A DNA stretch of 64,000 bases from Bacteroides sp. M10 (lineage in GTDB: Bacteria; Bacteroidota; Bacteroidia; Bacteroidales; Bacteroidaceae). Of the stretch, positions 55,268-64,000 are shown piece by piece. The position numbers and the translations under genes are program-made. Each line of letters opens with the position of its first letter. The stretch's first letter is position 1. The notes under the pieces were generated by a model. The model searched no databases. It was not told where the DNA came from and was given only the letters and a program-made list of their open reading frames with translations. Where the stretch lies: contig NZ_CP060488.1 of the NCBI RefSeq assembly GCF_014334015.1, forward strand, positions 2,748,501 through 2,812,500, in the 5' to 3' direction.

Positions 55268-55918
55268 ATGAGCACTTATATACGAAAAGAGGCGGATAAA
55301 GTGCCGGAGCCTACCTTGCGCAGACTTCCCTGGTATCTGTCCAATATAAAACTAATGAAAGATAAAGGGGAGCAGTATGTCTCTTCTACACAAATCTCTA
55401 AGGAAATAAATATTGACGCTTCCCAAATCGCCAAGGATTTGTCATACGTCAATATCTCGGGGCGTACGAGAGTGGGATACAATATTGATGCGCTGATTGA
55501 GGTGTTAGAGAGTTTTCTTGGATTTACCAATATGCACAAAGCCTTCTTGTTTGGTGTAGGTAGCCTGGGGGCTGCTTTGCTTCGGGATTCTGGTTTGCAT
55601 CATTTCGGACTGGAGATTGTGGCTGCTTTTGATGTGAATCCGGAACTGGTGGGAAAAGACCTGAATGGTATTCCTATTTATCATTCCGATGACTTTGAAG
55701 CAAAGATGAAAGAATACGATGTAAATATCGGTGTATTGACCGTACCTATTAATATTGCTCAGGAAATTACAGATAAGATGGTAGACGGAGGTATAAAAGC
55801 CGTATGGAACTTTACTCCTTTCCGAATCCGTGTACCCGAGAATATAGTGGTGCAGAATACGTCTCTATATGCTCATTTGGCTGTTATGTTTAACCGATTG
55901 AATTTTAACGAGAAATAA
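55268..55918 (+). CDS. rex: Redox-sensing transcriptional repressor Rex
   Basis: Binds DNA when NAD+ is high and releases it on NADH, controlling fermentation and respiration genes. 216 residues from ATG 55268 (MSTYIRKEADKVPEPTLRRLPWYL). The N-terminal winged helix contains VSSTQISKEINIDASQIAKDLSYV and the Rossmann domain FGVGSLGAALLRDSG, with the AAFDVNPELVG acidic end. The final LNFNEK overlaps the next gene by one base (TAATG), showing translational coupling to the FAH-family enzyme. Confidence 0.95.
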   Translation: MSTYIRKEADKVPEPTLRRLPWYLSNIKLMKDKGEQYVSSTQISKEINIDASQIAKDLSYVNISGRTRVGYNIDALIEVLESFLGFTNMHKAFLFGVGSLGAALLRDSGLHHFGLEIVAAFDVNPELVGKDLNGIPIYHSDDFEAKMKEYDVNIGVLTVPINIAQEITDKMVDGGIKAVWNFTPFRIRVPENIVVQNTSLYAHLAVMFNRLNFNEK

Positions 55919-56532
55919 TGAAGATTATTGCAGTAGGAATGAACTACGCCCAGCATAACAAAGAACTGGGACATACACAAGTAAATACGGAGCCGGTGAT
56001 TTTTATGAAGCCTGATTCTGCTATTCTGAAGGATGGCAAACCGTTTTTCATTCCCGACTTTTCTAAAGAGATACATTATGAAACGGAGCTGGTGGTTCGT
56101 ATTAATCGATTGGGGAAAAATATAGCTCCCCGCTTTGCTAACCGTTATTATGATGCAGTGACTGTAGGGATCGACTTTACGGCTCGTGACCTTCAGCGAA
56201 AGTTCCGTGAGCAGGGTAATCCCTGGGAGCTTTGCAAAGGTTTTGATTCGTCGGCTGCTATTGGAACTTTTGTTCCGGTGGAGCACTATAAGGATATTCA
56301 GAATCTTGACTTTCATTTGTTGATCGACGGTAAGGAAGTGCAGCGCGGTTGTACGGCAGATATGCTTTTCAAGATAGATGATATAATCGCTTATGTAAGC
56401 CAGTTTGTAACTTTGAAAATTGGTGACTTGCTCTTTACTGGGACTCCTGTGGGTGTAGGTCCTGTTAGTATCGGACAGCGTTTGCAAGGTTATCTGGAGG
56501 GAGAAAAACTGCTGGATTTCTATATTCGTTGA
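55918..56532 (+). CDS. Fumarylacetoacetate hydrolase-family protein
   Basis: A 204-residue cytoplasmic enzyme of the FAH fold, a group that includes acylpyruvases, oxaloacetate decarboxylases and isomerases. Metal-binding features: IHYETELVVRI with two Glu, and GIDFTARDLQ with Asp. The C-terminal LLFTGTPVGVGPV is diagnostic. The substrate is unknown; acylpyruvate or oxaloacetate is plausible from family members of this size. The ATG overlaps the rex stop by one base; ispF follows after 39 bases. Confidence 0.88.
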   Translation: MKIIAVGMNYAQHNKELGHTQVNTEPVIFMKPDSAILKDGKPFFIPDFSKEIHYETELVVRINRLGKNIAPRFANRYYDAVTVGIDFTARDLQRKFREQGNPWELCKGFDSSAAIGTFVPVEHYKDIQNLDFHLLIDGKEVQRGCTADMLFKIDDIIAYVSQFVTLKIGDLLFTGTPVGVGPVSIGQRLQGYLEGEKLLDFYIR

Positions 56533-56571
56533 TCTTTTTTTATTCATTAGTACTCATTTGTTATATAAAAT

Positions 56572-57054
56572 ATGAAGATAAGAGTAGGCTTTGGTTTCGA
56601 CGTACATCAGTTGGTCGAAGGTCGTGAGTTATGGCTGGGTGGCATTCTTTTGGAACACACAAAAGGATTGCTGGGGCATTCGGATGCTGATGTATTATTG
56701 CATGCTGTTTGCGATGCTCTGTTGGGGGCGGCGAATATGCGTGATATTGGCTATCATTTCCCCGATACGGCAGGAGAATTTAAGAATATAGATAGCAAGA
56801 TACTGCTGAAAAAAACAGTGGAGTTGATTGCTACCAAAGGATATAAAGTGGGCAATATCGATGCAACTATTTGTGCCGAACGCCCGAAGTTAAAAGCGCA
56901 CATTCCTTTAATGCAGGAGACGATGGCAACTGTTATGGGGATTGATATGGATGATATTTCCATTAAGGCGACTACTACCGAGAAACTCGGTTTTACAGGT
57001 CGTGAAGAAGGTATATCAGCTTATGCTACTGTGCTGATAGAGAAGATTTCTTAA
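56572..57054 (+). CDS. ispF: 2-C-methyl-D-erythritol 2,4-cyclodiphosphate synthase
   Basis: Fifth enzyme of the MEP isoprenoid pathway, forming the cyclic diphosphate with loss of CMP. 160 residues, trimeric family. Zinc ligands are in GFGFDVHQL and the following LLGHSDADVLLHAVCDALLGA. The C-terminal signature is DDISIKATTTEKLGFTGREEGI. The pathway is the expected isoprenoid route in Bacteroides. It is probably co-transcribed with rex, the FAH-family gene and the phosphoesterase gene that follows after 19 bases. Confidence 0.97.
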   Translation: MKIRVGFGFDVHQLVEGRELWLGGILLEHTKGLLGHSDADVLLHAVCDALLGAANMRDIGYHFPDTAGEFKNIDSKILLKKTVELIATKGYKVGNIDATICAERPKLKAHIPLMQETMATVMGIDMDDISIKATTTEKLGFTGREEGISAYATVLIEKIS

Positions 57055-57073
57055 CCCCCTAAAACAAATAATT

Positions 57074-58081
57074 ATGATTCGTCTTTTTAAAATTTACTTA
57101 ACACTTGCCTTCTTATTGGTAACGACTTTTTGTATGGCTCAGAAGAGTGAACTGAAATTTAGCAAAGATGGTAAATTCAAGATTGTGCAATTTACCGATG
57201 TGCATTTTAAATATGGAAATCGGGCTTCAGATATAGCTCTGGAACGTATTAATCAGGTGCTTGATGACGAACGTCCGGATTTGGTGATATTTACCGGTGA
57301 TGTTGTTTATTCTGCTCCGGCGGATTCCGGAATGTTGCAGGTACTGGAACCGGTAGTTAAACGTAAACTACCTTTTGTGGTCACTTTTGGTAACCATGAC
57401 AATGAACAGGGAATGACACGGGAACAGTTATATGATATCATCCGTCAAGTTCCCGGCAATTTATTGCCTGATCGCGGAACAGTTTTATCGCCGGATTATG
57501 TATTGACAGTGAAATCGTCTTCCAATCTAAAGAAGGATGCTGCTTTGCTATATTGCATGGATTCTCACTCTTATTCTCCTTTGAAAGATGTGAAGGGGTA
57601 TGCATGGCTTACATTCGACCAGATAAATTGGTATCGTCAACAGAGTGCGGCTTATAAAGTGCAAAACGGCGGACAGCCTCTGCCGGCTCTTGCTTTTTTC
57701 CATATTCCTCTTCCTGAATACAATGAAGCTGCCCGTAGCGAAAATGCAATTCTTCGTGGAACTCGTATGGAGGAAGCCTGTGCGCCTAAATTGAATACAG
57801 GAATGTTTGCAGCGATGAAAGAAGCTGGTGATGTGATGGGTATGTTTGTAGGACACGACCACGATAATGACTATGCAGTGATGTGGAAAGATATCCTTCT
57901 GGCTTATGGACGCTTTACCGGTGGAAATACGGAATATAACCATTTGCCGAATGGTGCGCGTATCATCGTATTGGATGAGGGTGCCCGTACATTCACATCT
58001 TGGATTCGTCAGAAAGACGGTGTGGTGGATAAAATCTCTTATCCGGCAAGTTTTGTCAAAGACGATTGGACTAAACGTTGA
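57074..58081 (+). CDS. Secreted calcineurin-like metallophosphoesterase
   Basis: A 335-residue exported phosphoesterase. The signal peptide is MIRLFKIYLTLAFLLVTTFCMA. The metallophosphoesterase motifs appear in order: FTDVHF, FTGDVV, FGNHDNE, FFHIPLPEY and GHDHDND, giving the two-metal site. The order and size fit the Bacteroidetes group of purple-acid-phosphatase-like enzymes. The substrate is unknown. Its 3' end overlaps the convergent downstream gene by 11 bases. Confidence 0.9.
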   Translation: MIRLFKIYLTLAFLLVTTFCMAQKSELKFSKDGKFKIVQFTDVHFKYGNRASDIALERINQVLDDERPDLVIFTGDVVYSAPADSGMLQVLEPVVKRKLPFVVTFGNHDNEQGMTREQLYDIIRQVPGNLLPDRGTVLSPDYVLTVKSSSNLKKDAALLYCMDSHSYSPLKDVKGYAWLTFDQINWYRQQSAAYKVQNGGQPLPALAFFHIPLPEYNEAARSENAILRGTRMEEACAPKLNTGMFAAMKEAGDVMGMFVGHDHDNDYAVMWKDILLAYGRFTGGNTEYNHLPNGARIIVLDEGARTFTSWIRQKDGVVDKISYPASFVKDDWTKR

Positions 58082-58934
58082 GGCTTGCGAACTTCACATG
58101 GCTAAGGCGCGTGTATTTTGAACCATAGCTTTCGTATCGGCGCGATACTTTCGCCGATGCAACGTAGATAATATCTCCCAGTCGGTATTCATGTTCTATC
58201 CCGGATAGAGTGCATGAAACCGCACTGGGATTTTTTGATGGAATACTCATGGTGACTAAATTTCCACTGGCATCGGTCAAAGTCAGTACCTGCTTGACAA
58301 AAAACTGTGGGGTAGTGCCGTTCACTCTTGTTTTGTACGGATCGTCTTCCAATCTTACCCGGGTGACTTTTAATTTTAAGTCTGTCAGCTTTTCTCCTAA
58401 TTCTCCCAGATAACGGCTGGATGAACGCTTCTCCCTCGATTTTCTTATCATTATATCCAGGTGTATGGAATGATAAGCTTGTGCTATTTTGACGAAACGT
58501 TCCTGTTTCGGTATTTTGGGAATGAATTTGTATGCTACCCAACTTAGGTAGGCGGGATCTATTTTGAGGATTTCATGTAGAAAATGTCCCCGGTATTTTC
58601 CGAAGAAGATAAGATCGTCACCGTTACTCTGCATTCTTTTCTCATTGTAATCTACCAGGATGATGCAACGCTTCGAATAATAAAACATCGTGCTGGCCAT
58701 CCGCAGGGATTCGTTGATGTCTGGTGACAGGTCATGTATATAAAGAATGGATTGCTTTTCGGGCAGGGGAGAGTACAGCCAAAGGGAATAATTTGGTTTC
58801 CCCGGTCGGGGCAACACCACCAGGTAGACTCCTACCTCTTTAAAAGAGGCTCTGCCTCGGTTGTACTCATTCAATTTGGCATACAATAAGGCTTGCTCGT
58901 TTTCGGAAATGCCCGGTAATCTGGGGTTAGCCAT
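58071..58934 (-). CDS. Protein with exodeoxyribonuclease X C-terminal-like segment, function unknown
   Basis: A 287-residue protein I cannot name. The segment LIFFGKYRGHFLHEILKIDPAYLSWVAYKF (residues ~107-136) closely fits the ExoX C-terminal-like pattern (FGKxxGxxLxExxxxDPxYLxW), a DNA-binding or accessory module. No exonuclease DEDD catalytic domain is visible. The N-terminal ~100 residues (VYLVVLPRPGKPNYSLWLYSPLPEK) and the C-terminal ~100 residues (FFVKQVLTLTDASGNLVTM, then YRLGDIIYVASAKVSRRYESYGSKYTR-type basic end) are unassigned. It has its own - strand promoter and is divergent from mnmA. Confidence 0.65.
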   Translation of the reverse strand: MANPRLPGISENEQALLYAKLNEYNRGRASFKEVGVYLVVLPRPGKPNYSLWLYSPLPEKQSILYIHDLSPDINESLRMASTMFYYSKRCIILVDYNEKRMQSNGDDLIFFGKYRGHFLHEILKIDPAYLSWVAYKFIPKIPKQERFVKIAQAYHSIHLDIMIRKSREKRSSSRYLGELGEKLTDLKLKVTRVRLEDDPYKTRVNGTTPQFFVKQVLTLTDASGNLVTMSIPSKNPSAVSCTLSGIEHEYRLGDIIYVASAKVSRRYESYGSKYTRLSHVKFASLNV

Positions 58935-58959
58935 AATTGTTCTCGCTTTTGGTATATTT

Positions 58960-58967
58960 CAAATATA
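58960..58967 (-). promoter_or_regulatory. -7 promoter element of the ExoX-C-like gene
   Basis: On the - strand this reads TATATTTG, 25 bases before the ATG at 58934. Confidence 0.5.
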
Positions 58968-59010
58968 AGGATTTTCTTTCAGAAAAGCAACTTTTCTCTT
59001 TGAAATCTCG

Positions 59011-59018
59011 TACATTTG
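59011..59018 (+). promoter_or_regulatory. mnmA -7 promoter element
   Basis: TACATTTG fits TAnnTTTG, 26 bases before the mnmA ATG at 59045. The -33 region has only a T-run (CTTTT at 58991-58995). Confidence 0.5.
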
Positions 59019-59044
59019 TATCCATGTAAATTTTCAAAATTCGA

Positions 59045-60130
59045 ATGGAAGAACGAAATAAGAGAGTATTGGTAGGTATGAGTGGTGGCATAGACAGCAC
59101 CGCTACTTGCTTGATGCTGCAGGAACAAGGATACGAGATTGTAGGGGTTACCATGCGCGTATGGGGAGATGAACCACAGGATGCCAGGGAGTTGGCTGAA
59201 CGGATGGGGATCGAACATTATGTAGCAGATGAACGTATTCCTTTTAAAGAAACCATCGTAAAAAACTTCATAGACGAATATAAGCAGGGGCGTACACCGA
59301 ATCCGTGCGTGATGTGTAATCCGTTGTTTAAGTTCCGTGTTTTGACGGAGTGGGCGGATAAGTTGAATTGTGCATGGGTGGCTACCGGACATTATTCACG
59401 ATTGGAAGAGAAAAACGGAAATATTTATATAGTAGCCGGAGACGATGATAAGAAAGACCAGTCGTATTTTCTCTGGAGATTGGGGCAGGATGTGCTGAAA
59501 CGTTGTATTTTCCCATTGGGAGATTATACGAAGGTGAAGGTTCGTGAGTATCTTGCAGAGAAAGGATATGAAGCAAAGTCGAAAGAAGGAGAAAGTATGG
59601 AAGTCTGCTTTATCAAGGGGGATTACCGTGATTTTCTTCGTGAGCAGTGCCCCGAACTGGATAGTGAAATTGGACCGGGATGGTTTGTTAACTCTGAAGG
59701 AGTGAAGCTTGGGAAGCATAAAGGAGCACCTTATTATACGATTGGCCAACGAAAAGGATTGGAGATCGCTTTAGGAAAGCCTGCCTATGTGTTGAAAATC
59801 AATCCGCAGAAAAATACGGTGATGCTTGGAAATGCCGACCAGCTGGAAACTGAATACATGTTGGCGGAGCAGGATAAAATGGTGGATGAACGGGAATTGT
59901 TCGGATGTGAGAATCTGACGGTACGGATTCGTTATCGCAGTCGTCCGATTCCTTGCCGGGTGAAAAGATTGGAAGACGGACGTTTGTTGATACATTTCCT
60001 TGAAATAGCTTCGGCCATTGCTCCCGGACAATCAGCTGTGTTTTATGATGGAAAACGGGTGCTGGGAGGAGCTTTCATTGCTTCCCAAAGAGGAATCGGG
60101 CTGGTGATTATGGAAAATGAAGAATTATGA
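59045..60130 (+). CDS. mnmA: tRNA-specific 2-thiouridylase MnmA
   Basis: Inserts sulfur at C2 of the wobble uridine in tRNA-Lys, -Glu and -Gln, using ATP and a persulfide relay. 361 residues. The PP-loop is [14 protein letters not shown]. The two catalytic Cys are in [12 protein letters not shown] and [14 protein letters not shown]. The tRNA-recognition and barrel domains contain [17 protein letters not shown] and [16 protein letters not shown]. Bacteroides often have more than one mnmA-like gene, so it may not be the only copy. The S8 protease gene follows after 24 bases. Confidence 0.93.
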   Translation: MEERNKRVLVGMSGGIDSTATCLMLQEQGYEIVGVTMRVWGDEPQDARELAERMGIEHYVADERIPFKETIVKNFIDEYKQGRTPNPCVMCNPLFKFRVLTEWADKLNCAWVATGHYSRLEEKNGNIYIVAGDDDKKDQSYFLWRLGQDVLKRCIFPLGDYTKVKVREYLAEKGYEAKSKEGESMEVCFIKGDYRDFLREQCPELDSEIGPGWFVNSEGVKLGKHKGAPYYTIGQRKGLEIALGKPAYVLKINPQKNTVMLGNADQLETEYMLAEQDKMVDERELFGCENLTVRIRYRSRPIPCRVKRLEDGRLLIHFLEIASAIAPGQSAVFYDGKRVLGGAFIASQRGIGLVIMENEEL

Positions 60131-60154
60131 TTGATTAAAATAGAAAGATAACTT

Positions 60155-61522
60155 ATGAAGAAGTTTATAGTATTGATTCTCGCTTTAAATATGTATTTGG
60201 GTGTGTTTGCCCAGTTTACTCCGGGAGATACCTTAAAATATCGAATTAGTCTGAAAGACAAAGCGGCTACGGACTATTCCTTGCAAAAACCGGAAAAGTA
60301 TTTGTCTAAGAAATCTATCGAGCGGAGAAAAAAACAGGGATTGCCTATTGATTCTACCGATTTACCGGTTTGCAGGAAATATGTAGATGCCATACGGAAA
60401 ACAGGTGTTCATGTACTTGTGACCGGAAAATGGGATAATTTCGTCACTGTTTCTTGTAATGACAGTATGTTAATCAGCGAAATAGCTCAACTGCCTTTTG
60501 TACGTTCTACAGAAAGAGTGTGGAAAGGTATCACGCAAAGAGCATTTCAAAGAGACTCATTGATAAATAAACCGTTGCGCACCGATAGCCTTTACGGTCC
60601 TGCAATCACGCAAGCGGCTATGAGCCGCGTCGATCTCCTGCATGATGCAGGTTTTAAGGGAGAGGGAATGACCATTGCCGTGATTGATGCCGGCTTCCAT
60701 AATGTGGATAAGATTGATGCCATGAAAAATATCCGTATCCTCGGTGTGCGTGACTTTGTGAATCCGGAGGCAGATATTTATGCAGAAAGCAGTCATGGAA
60801 TGTCTGTATTGTCCTGTATGGCAATGAACCAGCCGCATGTGATGATTGGCACTGCTCCTGAAGCTTCTTATTGGTTGCTGCGTAGTGAAGACGAATATTC
60901 GGAAAATTTGGTAGAGCAGGATTATTGGGCGGCAGCTATCGAGTTTGCCGATAGTGTAGGAGTGGATTTAGTGAATACATCGCTTGGTTACTACTCATTT
61001 GACGATCCTGCGAAGAATTATAGATACCGTGACTTGAATGGTCATTATGCGCTGATGTCCCGTGAAGCTGCGAAGGCTGCCGATAAAGGAATGGTAGTTG
61101 TTTGCAGTGCCGGAAATTCGGGCGCGGGTTCGTGGAAGAAGATTACTCCTCCGGGAGATGCGGAGAATATCATAACTGTAGGAGCTGTAACAAAAAGAGG
61201 AGAACTGGCGCCGTTTTCTTCTGTAGGAAATACGGCTGACGGACGTGTGAAGCCCGACGTAGTGGCTGTCGGTTTAAATTCAGATGTGATGGGAACGGAT
61301 GGAAATCTTCGTCGCGCCAATGGAACCTCTTTTGCTTCTCCGATTATGTGCGGTATGGTAGCTTGCTTGTGGCAGGCTTGTCCGAAGCTGACAGCAAAGC
61401 AGATTATTGATTTGGTGCGTCAGTCAGGTGACAGAGCTGATTTCCCGGATAATATATATGGATATGGTATTCCTGATTTGTGGAAGGCTTACCTCCAGTC
61501 TTCTTCCACAGAAAGGAAATAA
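60155..61522 (+). CDS. Secreted subtilisin-like (S8) serine protease
   Basis: A 455-residue exported protease. The signal peptide is MKKFIVLILALNMYLGVFAQ. A propeptide-like region (about residues 25-140) precedes the catalytic domain with the S8 triad in order: Asp178 (AVIDAGF), His214 (SSHGMSVLS) and Ser392 (NGTSFASPIMCG). The oxyanion Asn lies in VVVCSAGNSGAG. It probably acts in the periplasm or at the surface. There is no C-terminal sorting domain. It is likely co-transcribed with mnmA. Confidence 0.92.
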   Translation: MKKFIVLILALNMYLGVFAQFTPGDTLKYRISLKDKAATDYSLQKPEKYLSKKSIERRKKQGLPIDSTDLPVCRKYVDAIRKTGVHVLVTGKWDNFVTVSCNDSMLISEIAQLPFVRSTERVWKGITQRAFQRDSLINKPLRTDSLYGPAITQAAMSRVDLLHDAGFKGEGMTIAVIDAGFHNVDKIDAMKNIRILGVRDFVNPEADIYAESSHGMSVLSCMAMNQPHVMIGTAPEASYWLLRSEDEYSENLVEQDYWAAAIEFADSVGVDLVNTSLGYYSFDDPAKNYRYRDLNGHYALMSREAAKAADKGMVVVCSAGNSGAGSWKKITPPGDAENIITVGAVTKRGELAPFSSVGNTADGRVKPDVVAVGLNSDVMGTDGNLRRANGTSFASPIMCGMVACLWQACPKLTAKQIIDLVRQSGDRADFPDNIYGYGIPDLWKAYLQSSSTERK

Positions 61523-61633
61523 GTGTCCTTGCTAACTAATTATCTATTGTAAAACACGGAATTTGTAGTTGCTTTCAAGTTACTCTTATTTAAAAAAAGT
61601 GTGTGACCTGTTCCTGATTTATTATATAAACGA

Positions 61634-62926
61634 ATGATGCTCAATAATATGTATAAGTCCAAGCAATCAGAATCTCCCTCTTTGGAAGAGGGTGGGGAGA
61701 GGCTTTCTCTTTTAGAACTGAATGCACTCGTGCGCCGTAGTCTGGAGCAATGCCTGCCCGATGAATATTGGATACAGGCAGAGTTGAGCGATGTCCGTTC
61801 CAATACGACAGGGCATTGTTATCTGGAATTCGTGCAGAAAGATCCTCGCAGCAACAATCTCGTAGCCAAGGCACGCGGTATGATTTGGAATAATATCTAC
61901 CGCTTGTTGAAACCTTATTTTGAGGAAACCACAGGGCAGCTATTTACTTCCGGCATTAAGGTGTTGGTGAAAGTAACAGTTCAGTTTCATGAGCTATACG
62001 GTTATAGTCTGACGGTACTTGATATTGATCCTGCTTATACATTGGGAGATATGGCTCGTCGCCGTCGGGAAATATTATTGCAGTTGGAAGAGGAGGGAGT
62101 GTTGACGCTGAATAAAGAGCTTGAGATACCGATTCTTCCCCAGCGTATTGCTGTCATTTCTTCGGCTACTGCGGCCGGATATGGAGATTTCTGTCATCAG
62201 TTGCAGCACAATTCGGGCGGGTTCTTTTTCTATACGGAGCTTTTTCCGGCTTTAATGCAGGGAAATCAGGTGGAGGAATCCGTGTTGGCTGCTTTGGATC
62301 GTATTAATGCCCGCATCAATGAATTTGACGTAGTAGTCATCATTCGTGGCGGTGGAGCTACTTCCGATTTGTCCGGCTTTGATACTTATCTATTGGCAGC
62401 TGCATGTGCGCAATTTCCATTACCTATTATTACCGGTATTGGGCATGAACGCGATGATACAGTGCTTGATTCCGTGGCTCATACCCGGGTGAAAACTCCT
62501 ACGGCTGCTGCCGAACTCCTGATTCACCAGGTAGCGGAAGTCGCGGAGCATCTGGAAGAATTATCTATGCGGATTCAACAGGGAGCTTATATGCTTCTTG
62601 ATCTGGAACGACGAAGGTTGGAAACTCTCCAAACCCGTATTCCCAATCTTGTTCATCGCAAACTTGCGGACGCCCGTTTTTCTTTGCTGGCAGCAAAGAA
62701 AGATTTGTCACAGGTGACGAAAGCATTGGTGGCCCGTCAATCTCACCGGTTGGAACTTTTGCAACAACGAATAGCGGACGCTTCTCCGGATAAACTTTTG
62801 AGTCGGGGATATAGTATTACAATAAAGGATGGGAAAGCGGTGACGGATGCTTCTTTACTGAAACCGGGAGAGCATTTGATAACCCGGCTATCGAAAGGAG
62901 AAGTTCGATCGGTAGTAGAAAAGTAG
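61634..62926 (+). CDS. xseA: Exodeoxyribonuclease VII large subunit
   Basis: Large subunit of the single-strand-specific exonuclease. 430 residues. An N-terminal OB fold (LSLLELNALVRRSLEQCLPDEYWIQAELSDVR) leads to the catalytic domain with RIAVISSATAAGYGDF, DVVVIIRGGGATSDLSGFD and ITGIGHERDDTVLDSVAHTRVKTPTAAAELL, then a long coiled coil and the C-terminal segment RGYSITIKDGKAVTD. The first ~22 residues come from DNA with a CCCTCTT/AAGAGGG inverted repeat and are unlike the family start, so the true start could be slightly later. xseB follows after 60 bases. Confidence 0.95.
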   Translation: MMLNNMYKSKQSESPSLEEGGERLSLLELNALVRRSLEQCLPDEYWIQAELSDVRSNTTGHCYLEFVQKDPRSNNLVAKARGMIWNNIYRLLKPYFEETTGQLFTSGIKVLVKVTVQFHELYGYSLTVLDIDPAYTLGDMARRRREILLQLEEEGVLTLNKELEIPILPQRIAVISSATAAGYGDFCHQLQHNSGGFFFYTELFPALMQGNQVEESVLAALDRINARINEFDVVVIIRGGGATSDLSGFDTYLLAAACAQFPLPIITGIGHERDDTVLDSVAHTRVKTPTAAAELLIHQVAEVAEHLEELSMRIQQGAYMLLDLERRRLETLQTRIPNLVHRKLADARFSLLAAKKDLSQVTKALVARQSHRLELLQQRIADASPDKLLSRGYSITIKDGKAVTDASLLKPGEHLITRLSKGEVRSVVEK

Positions 62927-62986
62927 CTATCCGTCAAACGTGTATTTGTAAAAACATTCATTATTAACCATTAAATATCAATCATC

Positions 62987-63196
62987 GTGGCAGTAAAAAA
63001 AGAAACATATTCCCAAGCAATGGAACGTCTTGAAAAGATCGTTCGCCAGATAGATAATAACGAACTGGATATCGACATTTTGAGTGAGAAAATAAAAGAA
63101 GCCAATGAAATTATAGCCTTTTGCAAGGATAAACTAACAAAAGCCGATCGGGAAGTCGAAAAATTATTGCAAGAAAAGAGGCAATCTGAAGAATAA
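62987..63196 (+). CDS. xseB: Exodeoxyribonuclease VII small subunit
   Basis: A 69-residue helical-hairpin protein that assembles around the XseA coiled coil. The family pattern YSQAMERLEKIVRQIDNNELDIDILSEKIKEANEII is clear, with the second helix FCKDKLTKADREVEKLL. It starts at GTG 62987. Together with xseA it makes the complete enzyme. Confidence 0.94.
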   Translation: MAVKKETYSQAMERLEKIVRQIDNNELDIDILSEKIKEANEIIAFCKDKLTKADREVEKLLQEKRQSEE

Positions 63197-63200
63197 AAGT

Positions 63201-63208
63201 TATTTTTG
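63201..63208 (+). promoter_or_regulatory. ilvE -7 promoter element
   Basis: TATTTTTG fits TAnnTTTG. It lies 12 bases before the first possible ATG (63221) and 39 before the second (63248), which favours the second start. Confidence 0.45.
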
Positions 63209-63220
63209 CGTTTCAATGCA

Positions 63221-64000
63221 ATGGAAAATAAACTAATACATAACAATATGAAAGAAATAGACTGGGCGAATCTGTCGTTCGGATACATGAAGACAGATTA
63301 CAATGTGAGAATCAACTTCCATAATGGTGCATGGGGAGAATTAGAGGTCAGTAGTGATGAACACCTCAATTTGCACATGGCGGCAACCTGTTTACACTAT
63401 GGTCAGGAAGCTTTTGAAGGACTGAAAGCATTCCGTGGAAAAGATGGCAAAGTTCGTATTTTCCGTTTGGAAGAAAATGCTGCCCGTTTGCAATCTACTT
63501 GCCAGGGAATTCTGATGGCAGAACTTCCGACAGAACGGTTCAAAGAAGCAATCCTGAAAGTGGTGAAGTTGAATGAACGTTTTATCCCTCCTTATGAAAC
63601 CGGTGCTTCTCTTTACATTCGTCCGCTGTTGATCGGAACAAGTGCCCAGGTAGGCGTGCATCCTGCAGAAGAGTATATGTTTGTAGTATTCGTAACTCCG
63701 GTAGGACCGTACTTCAAAGGTGGTTTCTCTACCAATCCGTACGTTATCATTCGTGAGTTTGACCGTGCCGCTCCTCATGGAACAGGTATTTATAAAGTGG
63801 GTGGCAACTATGCAGCCAGTCTTCGTGCTAACAAGAAGGCACATGATCTGGGCTATTCCTGCGAGTTCTACCTTGATGCAAAAGAAAAGAAATATATTGA
63901 TGAATGTGGTGCTGCCAACTTCTTCGGTATTAAGGATAATACTTATATCACTCCGAAATCATCTTCTATCTTACCTTCTATTACCAATAAGAGCTTGATG
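63221..64000 (+). CDS. ilvE: Branched-chain amino acid aminotransferase, 3' end cut by the window
   Basis: PLP enzyme for the last step of Leu, Ile and Val synthesis. The gene is truncated by the window after 260 codons; the frame is open to the last base. Starts are possible at 63221 or 63248. Fold-type IV features: HYGQEAFEGLKAFRG, RIFRLEENAARLQSTC, YIRPLLIGTSAQVGV and the PLP lysine in GTGIYKVGGNYAAS (Lys about 192). The stretch YIDECGAANFFGI matches the family segment before the cofactor phosphate site. Confidence 0.93.
   Translation, partial: MENKLIHNNMKEIDWANLSFGYMKTDYNVRINFHNGAWGELEVSSDEHLNLHMAATCLHYGQEAFEGLKAFRGKDGKVRIFRLEENAARLQSTCQGILMAELPTERFKEAILKVVKLNERFIPPYETGASLYIRPLLIGTSAQVGVHPAEEYMFVVFVTPVGPYFKGGFSTNPYVIIREFDRAAPHGTGIYKVGGNYAASLRANKKAHDLGYSCEFYLDAKEKKYIDECGAANFFGIKDNTYITPKSSSILPSITNKSLM

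Overview
The window is a chromosomal segment from a Bacteroides-type bacterium (phylum Bacteroidota; species not determinable by eye). Evidence: promoters of the Bacteroides form (TTTG about 19-21 nt before TAnnTTTG) stand before many genes, Shine-Dalgarno signals are weak or absent, and there is a SusC/SusD polysaccharide locus with a hybrid two-component regulator. Many proteins (OmpA-like porin, DUF4488, DUF3575, fimbrillin-like lipoproteins) are of types common in Bacteroides.

Layout. 1-9.5 kb: guaB, then a tight + strand run of three SurA-like periplasmic folding factors, an OstA/LptA-like envelope protein, a small membrane protein and mutL. 9.6-15.3 kb: an OmpA-family protein, a long structured non-coding region, a large DUF2339 membrane protein and, on the - strand, trpS. 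15.3-18.9 kb: carB behind a leader that encodes a 39-residue peptide whose stop codon lies in the 5' arm of an intrinsic terminator, the layout of a pyrBI-type attenuator. 19.05-21.48 kb: an IS91-like element (HUH transposase plus tyrosine recombinase) inserted in an array of short palindromes. 21.8-25.5 kb: yaaA, a sugar O-acetyltransferase and a TonB-type outer-membrane protein. 25.7-30.5 kb: two identical tRNA-Val genes, purB, an rRNA pseudouridine synthase with an Arg/Gly-rich repeat extension, and asnS.

30.6-51 kb: a DUF4488 protein, then a polysaccharide utilisation locus made of GH88, a 1365-residue HTCS sensor/regulator, two paralogous heparinase II/III-type lyases, SusC and SusD. Between the two lyases sits a three-gene cassette (DUF3575-like barrel plus two fimbrillin-like lipoproteins). 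There is no sulfatase and no SusE-like gene after susD. The logic is: lyases cut a uronic-acid polymer, GH88 removes the unsaturated uronyl end, SusCD imports, and the HTCS senses the product. An unsulfated substrate is likely.

51-64 kb is core genome: rplM-rpsI, rpsB and tsf, a TlpA-like thioredoxin and a SUI1 factor (- strand), rex, an FAH-family enzyme, ispF, a metallophosphoesterase, a protein with an ExoX-C-like segment (- strand), mnmA, a subtilisin-like protease, xseA-xseB and the start of ilvE, which runs off the window.

The most unusual content is non-coding. Arrays of short palindromes with a constant 22-23 nt period, but a different palindrome sequence at each locus, occur near 11.1, 19.0/21.5 and 36.9 kb. 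A 21-nt-step repeat lies near 11.4 kb inside a pair of inverted ~60-bp modules. The carB leader and an rpsB leader with two mutually exclusive pairings look like regulatory RNAs.
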